Assembly (NCBI GenBank): GCA_034440635.1
Contig: JAOTON010001351.1
Span: forward strand, 62,001 to 126,000
From: Lepas anatifera
Taxonomy: Eukaryota; Arthropoda; Thecostraca; Lepadidae
DNA length: 64,000 bases
Direction: 5' to 3'
Program-made: the position numbers and the translations under genes
Shown here: one piece after another, positions 23,396 through 34,099 of the stretch
Layout: each line of letters begins with the position of its first letter
Numbering within the stretch: the first letter of the stretch is position 1
The notes under the pieces: model-generated
Databases searched by the model: none
What the model was told of the DNA's origin: nothing
What the model saw: the letters and a program-made list of their open reading frames with translations, nothing else

Positions 23396-23466
23396 ATGGC
23401 GTGGCCCCCGCGGCAGCTGGCAGCGGCCGCGCTGCTGCTGCTACTCGCTCCCGCCGCGCCGCAAAT
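23396..23466 (+). CDS. First coding exon: signal peptide of a secreted protein
   Basis: The ATG has G at -3 and G at +4. It opens MAWPPRQ, followed by the hydrophobic core LAAAALLLLLAPAAP and Q, a classic secretion signal of 23 residues. The reading frame would stop two codons later, but a strong splice donor (CAAAT|GTGAGT) follows, so the exon ends at 23466 in phase 2. The GC-rich upstream block supports a gene start. A phase-2 acceptor exists at 57455-57457 before the CCP/EGF exons on the same strand, so this may be exon 1 of that gene with a 34-kb first intron. That link is inference; the USP relic in between is not in phase with it. Confidence 0.6.
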
Positions 23467-23516
23467 GTGAGTGCCTCTCACCCACCACCATGCCACACCG
23501 CCTATATACGTACATA

Positions 23517-23520
<4 letters not shown>

Positions 23521-23569
<49 letters not shown>

Positions 23570-23578
23570 ATATATATT
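23521..23578. repeat. (TA)n microsatellite in presumed intron 1
   Basis: An interrupted TA tract shortly after the signal-peptide exon. The large minus-strand frame over this region is a mirror of the GC-rich exon plus the microsatellite. Confidence 0.95.
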
Positions 23579-26130
23579 ATGTATATATAGCTTTCCCGTT
23601 GGATATAAGTCGCTAATGAAGTTTGATTTGGAACATTATACTTTATCAACGGGGATTTACAACAAGACCGCATGAAAACGTGTTTAAAATGCCGCTAATT
23701 TCTCCCGCGTAATTGGTCGTAATACGGAAACTTAACATTGCCTAAGACCTATCATGTTTCGTTTCTACACACGTACATCAGGCGAGCAAAAGGAGCATTT
23801 CATTTCATTTATTTGGTACATTGTCTACGGACTGCGTCTCCCATTCACAGACAAAGTCAATTCCTAAAAAACCTAACTAAAACAATAAACATGATAGTCA
23901 TGGAGCTAAAACAGCAGGGCACCTAATCCGGTATACCTTATAAAAACACGTATATTTTTATTCAGAAGGCTACCATGAATTTGAAACATGCATAGGTAAA
24001 GCATCTCATGCAACATGCATCTCAACTTATTGACAGGGACAAAGAGCATAGGTAAAGTCAAGACGTTGTTTTATTCAATTTTCGACGGGACTTTTTCCAA
24101 TGCTGGCCGAGGTCATAGCGATAAAATCATGACCCTGGCATAACGAAACTTACAGAAAAATAAAATCTATCACTTCCAAAGCTCAAATATGCTGCTGTTT
24201 ACAACGAATCTTTTATCACAGCGTTCTTTAATATTCGAGTAGATCCCTTCAAAACCCTATCGCAATCATCATAAAATAAGTCGGATACCGGGCACCTCTG
24301 TAAGAGCCGGTTGATTTCTTGGCCTATCAAGCAAATGTAAGCATAATTTCTGAGGATTTGCTTCCATAATGTTCCTGCACGTCGGCATTCAAACACTCCT
24401 AAGTATAGCCTCAAAGGACGCTAATCTAAAATAACTAACATTCGGAAGATGGTCATTATGCCCCCCCCTGAGCAAAATCCTCTGCCAAAAATTATGGGGC
24501 TGACTTTGGTACCGTTTTAACCTGAAAAATATTGTGTGATCAATTTGATTTGATTTTTCTCAGCCATAACTTATTAAGTTGATCGAACATTTGCGTGTTT
24601 TGCGTTTTTGAAAAAAACCTTCAAAGGGCGCAACTATGAACAGGGTATTAAAAATGCGCCCACCGGGGCTCATAAGTGCGGCCGGGTTTATGCCTCCAGG
24701 ATACGACTGTGAGTGAGTATTGAACTTCTTTATAAGCTTTTGGCGTTGTCAATATTATAGAGAAATCAGCGTAAGCATACCAGCGGTCGATGATAGCATA
24801 ATTCAGAAATCCCAGTGGCATGCAAAGCGTAGAAAATCGTTCCTATGGGGAGGAGTCTAAAAGAAGCACTGGAAGCAATTCATATATGTCGATGGTTTGT
24901 TCTATTCCGTGTTTGTATCGCTCTTGCCCTCGTAACACCCTCACCTAAAGTTCTTGTAACTGGTCAAGTGTGCCTCTTGGGAGTCTTCTTAATACGTGAA
25001 TAGATAAGCGAATAAATACCTCATTCTCTCCTCGATTTTTTAAGCACCACCTGGCACGAATCTCATCAATAGGTATCGAGGTAGCTTACATTTTTGGGAA
25101 GCATCCAGAAATGCTGGTTTCCTAAATCAACACCAATTTCATCGAGTTGTTTAGGTGAGCGGCTGGGGTGAAAGCCCGATTACGAATGCTGGAATGTGGA
25201 AAAGAGAGCATCAATTCGGACTGTGGGCATTAAAATGGCCCTTGGCGCAATTTAGTAGGGCGCATTTTGAAATCAGCAGGGTCTAGTTAAAACACAACTG
25301 TGGCGTAAATTAATGCAAAGAAAACCTTGAAGGTTTCGTTTATAAGTAATGTTACAGATTGGAGATCTCGGAAATATTAATCTTTACTCAATATGTATCA
25401 CAGTACATTTTCATGCATGTTTCGAAAAGCACTGTCACGATTAAAACACACATGTAAAACAGAAACATGCCTAGCATAGATAAACGCCCCTTACCGGTCG
25501 CTTTGGTCGCCGGAACAGAGGAGCAATAGTGGTGGAAACAATAATGATACAGTAGTAGAGCTGAGAAACATAAAGTAAGTTTAAAACAGCGGCTGGGCGC
25601 ATTTTCGAACCGGACGCATTCCCCTCGGTACGGCTCTCAATGCAGGAAGTAAAGGAAAAAGAACAAAGAGGCAGGTGCACATCGAGCTCAGAAATAATAC
25701 ATTTATGTTCAATGAATCAGTCAATAATATAATTTTTCAACATTAATCAAGAACATTTGATTATCAAGTGGAACTCTGATAGAATAAGCTAGCATCATAA
25801 GTAAGCAGGTTTGGAAAATGAAAGCGATAATTATAGACATCAACTATAACCAGAGATGACAGCACGCCTGTGTGGACGTCAAAACGGAACGTTTTGTTAG
25901 TACAAATCTGGACCTGTGTGAGGAAGCTCGTGACTATTTACTGAAACAATTGTCTGCTAATCGCCTTAATACAGCTTAATTCAACAAAAAGTTGTGTTAC
26001 CAATTTGTGGTTAGATATCATACGAATCAAAGGTAAATTAAAACTTTTTCCTTTATTCAACACCAGTTAACAGTCCGTAAAAATGTTGTCTACTTCACTC
26101 TGCTGTCTTTACCTCTGGTCTCTGCTCTAG
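23579..26130. other. Intron-like A/T-rich DNA, nothing recognised
   Basis: No coding signals, arrays or clear element ends found. Short frames are isolated and lack motifs. Read as intron or intergenic sequence. Confidence 0.45.
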
Positions 26131-26592
26131 AGTCGACCACATAGAGCTCTCTACCAGTGTCTCCAACAGTACGTCCATGGCGATATCGTCTCAGGTTGGA
26201 AGTGCCAGAATTGTCAGTAAGAACATGATGCCTGCAAGAAGCTTGGCATATGGCGACTGTCACCAGTGTTAATGCACCTTAAACGGCTTACATAAAGCGG
26301 CAGAACATTGCTTAAGGCATATCATCATGTCTCCTTCCCCCTCAGCGCCCTGGACCTCAGCTGGATGGCCATCGGGCCCCCGCAGATCTCTAGCGACCTT
26401 GTGTAGGACTTGTACGGAGTGGTAGAACACCACGGCAGCGCCCAATCCGGCCACTACACTGCCTTCTGCCGGAACTCGCCGGAGGCGTAATGATTCCACA
26501 TCAATGACGCCTCCGTCAAGGAAGTACCGATCGAGAAAGTGAAGGAGGCATCAACATACATGCTCTGTTACCACGTAAAAAATGTTGCCTAA
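26131..26592 (+). pseudogene. Ubiquitin-specific protease (C19) relic, two exons
   Basis: Exon a (26131-26216) follows a pyrimidine-rich acceptor (TCTGCTCTAG) and reads SRPHRALYQCLQQYVHGDIV then SGWKCQNC, like the zinc-ribbon half of USP catalytic domains. It ends in phase 2 at GTAAG. Exon b (26346-26592) follows CCTTCCCCCTCAG and resumes in phase: ALDLSWMAIGPPQISSDLV, stop TAG, DLYGVVEHHGSAQSGHYTAF, CRNSPEA, stops TAA TGA, FHINDASVKEVPIEKVKEAS, TYMLCYHVKN. GHYTA is the USP histidine box, and TGA sits where a Trp (WFHI) is expected. Three in-frame stops, plus absence of the segment usually lying between ribbon and histidine box, make it a pseudogene. The intact intron argues against a retrocopy. 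Confidence 0.8.
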
Positions 26593-28502
26593 TTGTCTCC
26601 ATCTGCAGCCACAGCATATCTGGCCGTGGCTTGTCATGTTTTTCCAATCTTTGAAAAGTACTAGCTTCTATACCTACGTGTTTCTTGACATGATTAAATG
26701 AATTATTTTTGAAGCCCGTAAAATAAAACAAGAAATAAACAACTACTTTTTCCCCGTCCCCACCACGACACACACTCTCTTCTTGCTTCCTAAATTCCAC
26801 GTGATTCTCATTATTTATCTCGCGACGGGCGGTGCAGGCCAAGGCCCTAGAATCCCAGGTTGGTTAAGTTTCTACTAGTAAAATTTTGGTTGTATTCTTG
26901 GTATCCACTAAGAAAGGAAACAGTCCTTATTTTGAGGGCTGAAATTTAAGTTTTTCGGATAAATTGAGTTCAAATATTTAATAAAATGCCATGGAATACA
27001 CTTTATTGCACTTTAATGTCTGTGAAGTGAAATATGTTGATAAATCTAGTAGCTTGGTATGTTATGCTAAAAGTATACTAGTCTGGCAATCTACTACGGT
27101 TTTTACTGAGCCGCAACCTTAAGAGTGAACGAAAACTTGACGGGACCGAGCGAGAATAAAAACCAATGAAACGACATACGGGGTGAAGGGAGTAGGTTTC
27201 GGAAATACGGAAACAGTAACGATAGAAGGAAAGATTGCACTCAGAGCCAGATTATAGCCGCTGCTCAAGTCTAAATGCAACACGTACTGATCGCTTTAAA
27301 GTTGCAGTCATGGGCGTCAAGCAGCATGACGTATGTGCTCCCATTGGCTATTGAGGACCATGCCCTTGTTCCTGCATCCACCATGCCAACTCCTCCCTCC
27401 TTGTCATCATCGCCGTACCGCTCCTGTCCCTTGTAAAATTCCGGGCTACGACTCTGACTTACCCCATTGAACCCGTAAGTGTGATGAAATTTATCAAAGT
27501 TATTGTAATTGGGCTGTTTATATATACAGGGCACTAGTCGTCGCGGATCAAGATTGCCAGTCGGAGGCGGGGGCTTTTCCTGAGGGTGTCATCACCAGAG
27601 CTTCATTCGACCAGGGCGCAATTTTGGCTGGCCAAACCCATAGGTGGGCGCCAAATCCTATCGGCGGGCGCTGCTTTCGATCCTGCGAGTAAGCGACATT
27701 TCAGGTGGCGCATCGACCTTTCGAGTCGCTGTGACCATTTCAGACACCTCGCCATCGGGACAGCCGCGGCTTTGTCCTGATCCGCCTATGGTACCAGTGG
27801 CGGATTGGGTGGGGCTCACGAGCCTCCTAAATTTTGAGGGCCTCCGAGATGTCTACTAATATCTGTATAAGAAGGCTGTTCGAGGCTATGTGGGGACAGT
27901 GGCGGGTCAGGAATTTTGTAGGTGGGCAGAGCGTCGGAACAATGTTCAAAGTTGGGGGCAGCGGGAATTTTCAAGTCATTCTTTCCAGTCAACGCCATAG
28001 GGTTAATGGTTAAGAATCTAAGTTGGGAATTGGTCTGTCCTGGGTTCTCGCATTGCCTCATCGATCGGCCTACATTTGTGACACTACATTGGGGGGGTCT
28101 GCCTTCCCTTGTATGCCTGGCAGTGGGGTTTGTTTTGTTCCAATGTCTGATCCGCGACCGCGCGGTCCTCAACAATTTGTGGTCTCGTGGAACCTCCGTT
28201 ACGACCCGTACTTCGTTTTCATCTAGACGATGACGTGAAGGATGAAATTACAAACCTATTAACTGATATGTTTGACTCCTGTTGTTTTGGTGGAATTATG
28301 TAATATAATTGTAGTTTACGTTTCTATTTGTTTCTACATTCAATATCCGTTTGCCGTTGCGCGCTGCGGATCGATGAGTCGCAATGCCACCGGGGCTGGT
28401 GCAGGCCACCGCCTGCAACAATTTCACTATACAACTATCTAATGTGCCACGAACTCCTGCAATAAATGATAACTTTAGCACTATTGGGATTCATTGCCTC
28501 GG
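26593..28502. other. Unassigned, with hAT-like fragments
   Basis: No gene is recognised. CAGTGGCGGATTGGG near 27795, CAGTGGCGGGTCAGG near 27899, and a CAGTCAACGCCATAGGGTTAATGG block near 27986 are diverged MITE pieces; the last matches the interior of the element at 7657-7806. Confidence 0.45.
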
Positions 28503-28722
28503 AGTTATTAAAACATGTATTCCATACAAGGCTACAGTTATGCTATTTTAAAACACGACCATGGTTTCGTGACCTTCACAACCACGTATTCAGGGAGAGA
28601 AAAAACCTATGTTTTTCCTTCACCTGAAGATGTGGCCGTAAAGGTCACGAAACCATGGCTGTGCTTTAAAAAAACAGCCGTGGCCTTGTGTGGAATGCAT
28701 GTTTTAATGCTAACTTTCCTTG
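28503..28722. mobile_element. Penelope-like palindrome (non-coding), PLE-5
   Basis: Inverted arms of about 100 bp (28503-28604 and 28618-28722) share ATTAAAACATG, ATTCCAYACAAGGC and GGTCACGAAACCATGG. Each arm holds a CTGAAGA-type core followed by a hairpin and GAAACC. It has the same head-to-head layout as PLE-4, with no coding left. Confidence 0.55.
28624..28652 (+). ncRNA. Hammerhead-like core in PLE-5 right arm
   Basis: CTGAAGA, one T, then GTGGCC-GTAAA-GGTCAC (six pairs, one G-U), then GAAACC. The mirror copy at 28565-28593 has the core damaged to CTGAATA. Stem II differs in sequence from those of other PLEs here but still pairs. Stems I and III are not evident. Confidence 0.4.
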
Positions 28723-29858
28723 CGGAAATCATGTAGTCGTTAGCTATATCAAGAAGCTCTCGCTGAAGTTATCAAGTGATTCAAATTAACCTGGCTAAAA
28801 GTTGCACCAACAAAACTTTCAATTTTGACGTCGGGGTATTGCCGTTTTGTACAGAATGACCTCTCTAGTTATAGTAGATCTCTATCGCTATTATATTTAT
28901 AACAATAAAGGTGTGTGCTAAATGGCATAACACGTTCAATGGAAAGGTTCTAGGATGTATGTACGTTTAATGGAAAGGGGGCAAAATTTGCCTCCTATGA
29001 TCTCAACAATCGTTTCATAGTCGTGTTAGCTCGTCCAGTTGTCTGGTGACTTAGTCCACGCTATATCGTATTCAAATAAGTTCACATCATTTTTAGTATC
29101 AATATTTGTATATTTCATATTGCAAGTTGTGTGAATTGTAAATTGCAGAAAGTTGGCGTGACTTGCAAGCAGGTCATCTATATCTATCTATCAATATAAA
29201 ATATTGAACTTTCAGTCACGCATTTTTTGGGAAAGGCGTATAGCTCAAACCACTTTCGTCACGCACCTGGGACTAATCATGGACCTGTTGCGGCATGTCA
29301 GGACGTGGTGTATGGTCGCCGGCCAGGGTTAGCCATGCTGGTGCTGACCGTTCTCGCACGACTCGTGTGATGCTGTTCTATTGACTTAGCATGGGGAAAA
29401 CATTTTAGTACTGATAATTGTGACAAGAGGTAAGAAGAGATGGACACAACACCACATTCCTAGCAGAGCCTCTCTAGTTAAACTGGGTACCTCACATAGC
29501 TATGTGAGTTGGCTATCTGAATCATGTGTGCGATATCTTACCGCCTGGCGATAAGATAAGGCTGAAAATCATCCTCCTGAACGTGGCTAAGGGCTGAAAA
29601 TAGCGACTTCTCGGCCATTTCTGTTAGAGGAGACGTGGCGATACGGAATCAGCATAGCTGGATGCAGCTCATAAATCGGCCTGGTTCTGCATGATTCAAC
29701 CTGGCAGCTAAGTAAATGCATCAGCGGACTTGAATGAGGAGTCTTCAGACCTTGCACATGGCTTATTTGGAACACGCACTTTCACACTGTGGCTGAAAAG
29801 TCCGGTGTATTTCCACGCTGAGACCCCAGACTCTGACTCTTATCTAATACCTGATACG

Positions 29859-29860
<2 letters not shown>
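28723..29860. other. Unassigned A/T-rich DNA
   Basis: No coding or repeat structure recognised apart from short TATC/TCTA runs near 29185. Confidence 0.4.

Positions 29861-29861
<1 letters not shown>

Positions 29862-29929
<68 letters not shown>
29862..29929. repeat. (TA)n tract at left edge of PLE-1
   Basis: A pure TA run immediately adjoining the truncated 3' end of PLE-1 coding. A second run (31452-31509) adjoins the other end. Confidence 0.95.
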
Positions 29930-29930
<1 letters not shown>

Positions 29931-29931
<1 letters not shown>

Positions 29932-31367
29932 TCAAAAGAGTGGTCTCTGATTGCCGAAGAATCTGGAGTTGTTAACATTTTTTTAGTTCTTTCTGAAATT
30001 CCCTGGTGTTGCCTAACTCTGGAGATCAAACTTTGCTGAGTAGACCCAACGTACGACGCTTGGCAAGAAGCGCAACTGTATTTGTACACTACTCCAGAGA
30101 GGTAATCTTTCGGAATCAAATCTTTAAACCGAAAAAATGAACCAATAGTGAAGCTGTTTTTTAGCACTATCTTTGGGTCCAGAAAGGGGTAAAACTTTGC
30201 TAAAATTGAAGTCAATTCCTTTTGCATGTTCAATGACTGTTTACCGAAATAGGGGAGGACAAAATATTTCACGAGTTTTGGAACACTTAACTTTTGAGGA
30301 GGGTTGGCGTACCGTTTGTCAAGGAAACTCTTTATGGCCGTATTTACCATGTGAAGAGGGAAGCCATTACTGGAGAAAAACTTTTTTAGAAAATTATGTT
30401 CGCAATCAAAGCTCTTGAAGCTAGAGCTGAGCATGAAGGCACGGAAGATGGCAGACTTAATGATGGACGTTTTTATCACCGAGGGAATAAAACTAAAGAA
30501 ACTAGTTCCCAGCCCAGTAAAACTCGGCTTTCTAAAGACAGAGGTCTCGAGATTCTTACCTTTTCTTTCAATTCGGATGTCAAGAAAGGGGATACACCCA
30601 TCTTTTTCAACTTCTTTAGTGAACTTCATTTTCGGATGTTGACTATTTAGATAGTCTAGGAATTTATTAGCATGGGTCTCTTTCTGAAATATCACAAACG
30701 TATCGTCAACATATCTCCTATAATATTTCGGACGGAATTCCGAGGGGCAGTTTTCAAGCCAACGTGCTTCATGGTGACATAAGAATACATTTGCAAAGGA
30801 CGGACCTAGGGGTAGTCCCATCCCTACACCATCCTTTTGTTTGAATAGTTGTCCGTTGAAGAGAAAATAGGAGCTTTTGACAGCCATTTCTAAGATTGAG
30901 TGGAATAGTTTTTTGGGTATGCCGGACACTTGGGAACAGTTTTTGAACAAAGAATTAACAGCTATATCTATAGTTTCATGGACAGGTATATTGGTGAACA
31001 AGTTTTCGACATCGAAGCTGGCAAGTACCATGCCCGGTTTGAGTTCTATGTTACGTATATCTTGAACAAACTGGAAACTGTTCTTTATGGAGAATTCATT
31101 TACAGTTATTGGGGCCAAAATAGGGACTAGGTACTTAGCAAGTTTATATACAGGAGTTCCACAGGCTGAAAAAATGGGGCGCAACGGGATACTTGGCTTA
31201 TGGATCTTGGGGAGGCCATACAGAATTCCCGGAGTGGAGCCTGACACATGTAAGCTTTTGTAAGTTTCATCAGAAATGATTGAGGAATTTTTTAACTTCG
31301 TTAAGATTCGATTTACTTTGTCTTCAACTTGGCGCAGTACTTTTCTAATAGGCGCAATACTTTTCTA
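29931..31367 (-). CDS. PLE-1 reverse transcriptase with truncated GIY-YIG domain
   Basis: A frame open from about 31367 (no ATG needed; truncated at the 5' end) reads RQVEDKVNRILTKLK.., then YGLPKIHKP, RT motif A FDVENLFTNIP, motif B GVGMGLPLGPSFANVF, motif C RRYVDDTFVIF, and further RT segments. It ends in a GIY-YIG region VVYKYSCASCQASYVGSTQQ with a following RVRQH. The RT and fused C-terminal GIY-YIG order is diagnostic of Penelope-like elements. The N-terminus is missing, and the endonuclease is cut after DHSFE by (TA)n, so it is unlikely to be active. No internal frameshift or stop over about 440 codons suggests a young insertion. Confidence 0.88.
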
Positions 31368-31447
31368 ATACTTTTCTAATCCAGATTCTTCGGCAATCAG
31401 AGACCACTCTTTTGAGTGTGATACACCCATAACCTTAGATCAATTCA
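29931..31447 (-). mobile_element. Penelope-like element PLE-1, head-to-head, between (TA)n tracts
   Basis: The main copy runs on the minus strand. At the right, a short piece of the same GIY-YIG coding (31381-31447, plus strand, continuing DSSAIRDHSFECDTPITLDQ) is joined in inverted orientation. The 36 bases at 29931-29966 are exactly complementary to 31381-31416. Both outward 3' ends run directly into (TA)n within the endonuclease coding, the inverted piece extending about 11 codons further. The three AGAAAAGTA-type repeats near 31335-31375 mark the junction. Confidence 0.85.
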
Positions 31448-31451
31448 CGGT

Positions 31452-31452
31452 A

Positions 31453-31509
<57 letters not shown>
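31452..31509. repeat. (TA)n tract at right edge of PLE-1
   Basis: TA run directly after the inverted PLE-1 piece; a SINE begins about 25 bp later. Confidence 0.95.
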
Positions 31510-31513
<4 letters not shown>

Positions 31514-31532
31514 ACACAGCCATGTGCCCATG

Positions 31533-31716
31533 CGGGGATGAGGTGGATTAGTGGATTGCACCCTTGACTTCTAAGTCACTGGTCTCGGGTTCAAGTCCCG
31601 GCGGAGCCTCTGAATGAGTTGATATGATCCCCCAAATCTCTCCCTATAGGGTGAGAGTTGGCGACGCCGTATGACCTTGGCGGTTGGTGCGTCTTTAAAT
31701 CACAACATTTATTATC
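31533..31716 (+). mobile_element. tRNA-derived SINE, copy 1
   Basis: The head is tRNA-like: GATGAGGTGGATTAGTGGAT resembles an A box and GGGTTCAAGTCCCG is a B box (internal pol III promoter). The body GAGAGTTGGCGACGCCGTATGA and GGTTGGTGCGTC is shared with copies at 49302 and 50248. Confidence 0.75.
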
Positions 31717-31904
31717 TACCCAAGCAACAATGGCAGCAATTCCCAAAATGAGAAGACTTCCGATATGTTGTGTTGCCATTGCTTCAATAGATGACATACA
31801 AAAACAAATATACAACATGAAGGCAAAAACGCAGGCCTGGGTGAATGCGTCCGGCTGCTAGCTCTCAGCCGTAAACTCCCATCGAGTAAATGTATATACT
31901 GAGC

Positions 31905-32362
31905 TTAAAGGGAATGTGGCACCCTGGTCGAATCCTGGAATTTAGTGAAATTAGGCGTACTTTTAGCCAAAAATAATGAAACCACTCATGATTTCTCTAA
32001 AAAATGTTCAATAAGCTCAATATTTTGTTTTTGAAAATATTCCTCTAGGAAAATAAATAAATATCTGCCTGTGGATGATGTCATGATCTGGCAACCACTA
32101 CCATACTTGAAACGCTCCAAGGGCTTCGATTGGTTGATGCTCATCGTGACGTCAGCATATGTCGTCACACTAGCAGCTCACAGCAATGGCCGCCCGGCGA
32201 GGGGTTGGTGAGGGGGTTGGTGTCAGGTAGGTTTTAGCTTTTTTCTACGAAAATATCGAGTTCCAAGACAAATGATATATGGAGTACCGGGTTTTCCGAC
32301 TTGCTTTACAACTTGACTATCTCAGTTAAAATCGCGTTATGAAGGCTGCACATTTCCTTTAA
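31905..32362. mobile_element. TTAA-type element, family 3, copy 1
   Basis: TTAA at both edges, with inverted ends TTAAAGGGAATGTGGCACC and the complement of TTAAAGGAAATGTGCAGCC. Length 458 bp. The copy at 45042-45527 shares GGTCGAATCC, TTTTAGCC, ATTTCTCT, CTGCCT.TGGATGA, GTGACGTCAGC and GGTAGGTTTTAGCTTTT in the same order. No coding. piggyBac-type mobilisation is inferred from the TTAA duplication. Confidence 0.85.
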
Positions 32363-33460
<1,098 letters not shown>

Positions 33461-34099
33461 TGTGTTTTTTTTAACCAGTACCTAATCCTTTACCGTATCC
33501 TTACTCTACCTGGAGGCTTTGAGCGCATGCGCCGGAGGCTGCAGCGATCCCTCCCGGAAGAATCTCATCCTCTTTCTGCTCACCTTTCCTCATCCTTACC
33601 ATCTCCTTCCATAGTATATAATCACTTCATACTCATCGCGATAACACTTTAAAAGCCACCTCGATAGTGTGGAAGTGTGAGTTATGCATGAAACATGTGT
33701 TGTTCTTGACATAATTATCTACTTTTGGGCGTATGCTGTAAGCAAAACTGAATTTTTTTATAATATTTTTGCTCTTATAGTTTTATCGAGAATTGTTTGT
33801 TTTCTTACAGACAATCGAATCAACATGTGGGATCATAATACCTCGGAAGTAGGTACATATATGAGAAAAAACTGCGCGAAGTGCTTGGAGCTCGGAATTG
33901 GTGCCAAACTCTATAAGAGCTTTTTTTTTCAATCATTTATTTCACAAAACACGGCTGTAAACTTTGCAAAACAATTTAACAACTCTCCTTCACACCTTGC
34001 CGCTCGTGTCACGGTAGTAGCCCCACGTCGCTTCATCGTAACATCGTCTCGACACCAAAAACTCTATAAGAGCTGTTGGGGAAATGGGGATGTCTATTC
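33461..34099. other. Unassigned
   Basis: A 175-codon frame (33684-34211) begins here but runs into the foldback arm and lacks any motif. CTCTATAAGAGCT occurs twice (near 33910 and 34063), hinting at a small duplication. Treated as non-coding. Confidence 0.4.

Noticed and set aside
23101..23673. 190-codon minus-strand frame rich in Arg, Ala and Tyr-Ile repeats
   Set aside because: It is the mirror of the GC-rich signal exon and of a (TA)n tract; the plus strand has the coherent signal peptide and donor.
26404..26493. Stop codon reassignment (TAG, TAA, TGA read as amino acids) in the USP frame
   Set aside because: The stops sit at ordinary mutable positions and the CCP/EGF exons use standard code; pseudogene decay is simpler.
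31533..31600. A functional tRNA gene
   Set aside because: A- and B-box words are present but no cloverleaf is complete, and the same head occurs in dispersed copies with a common body, so it is a SINE.
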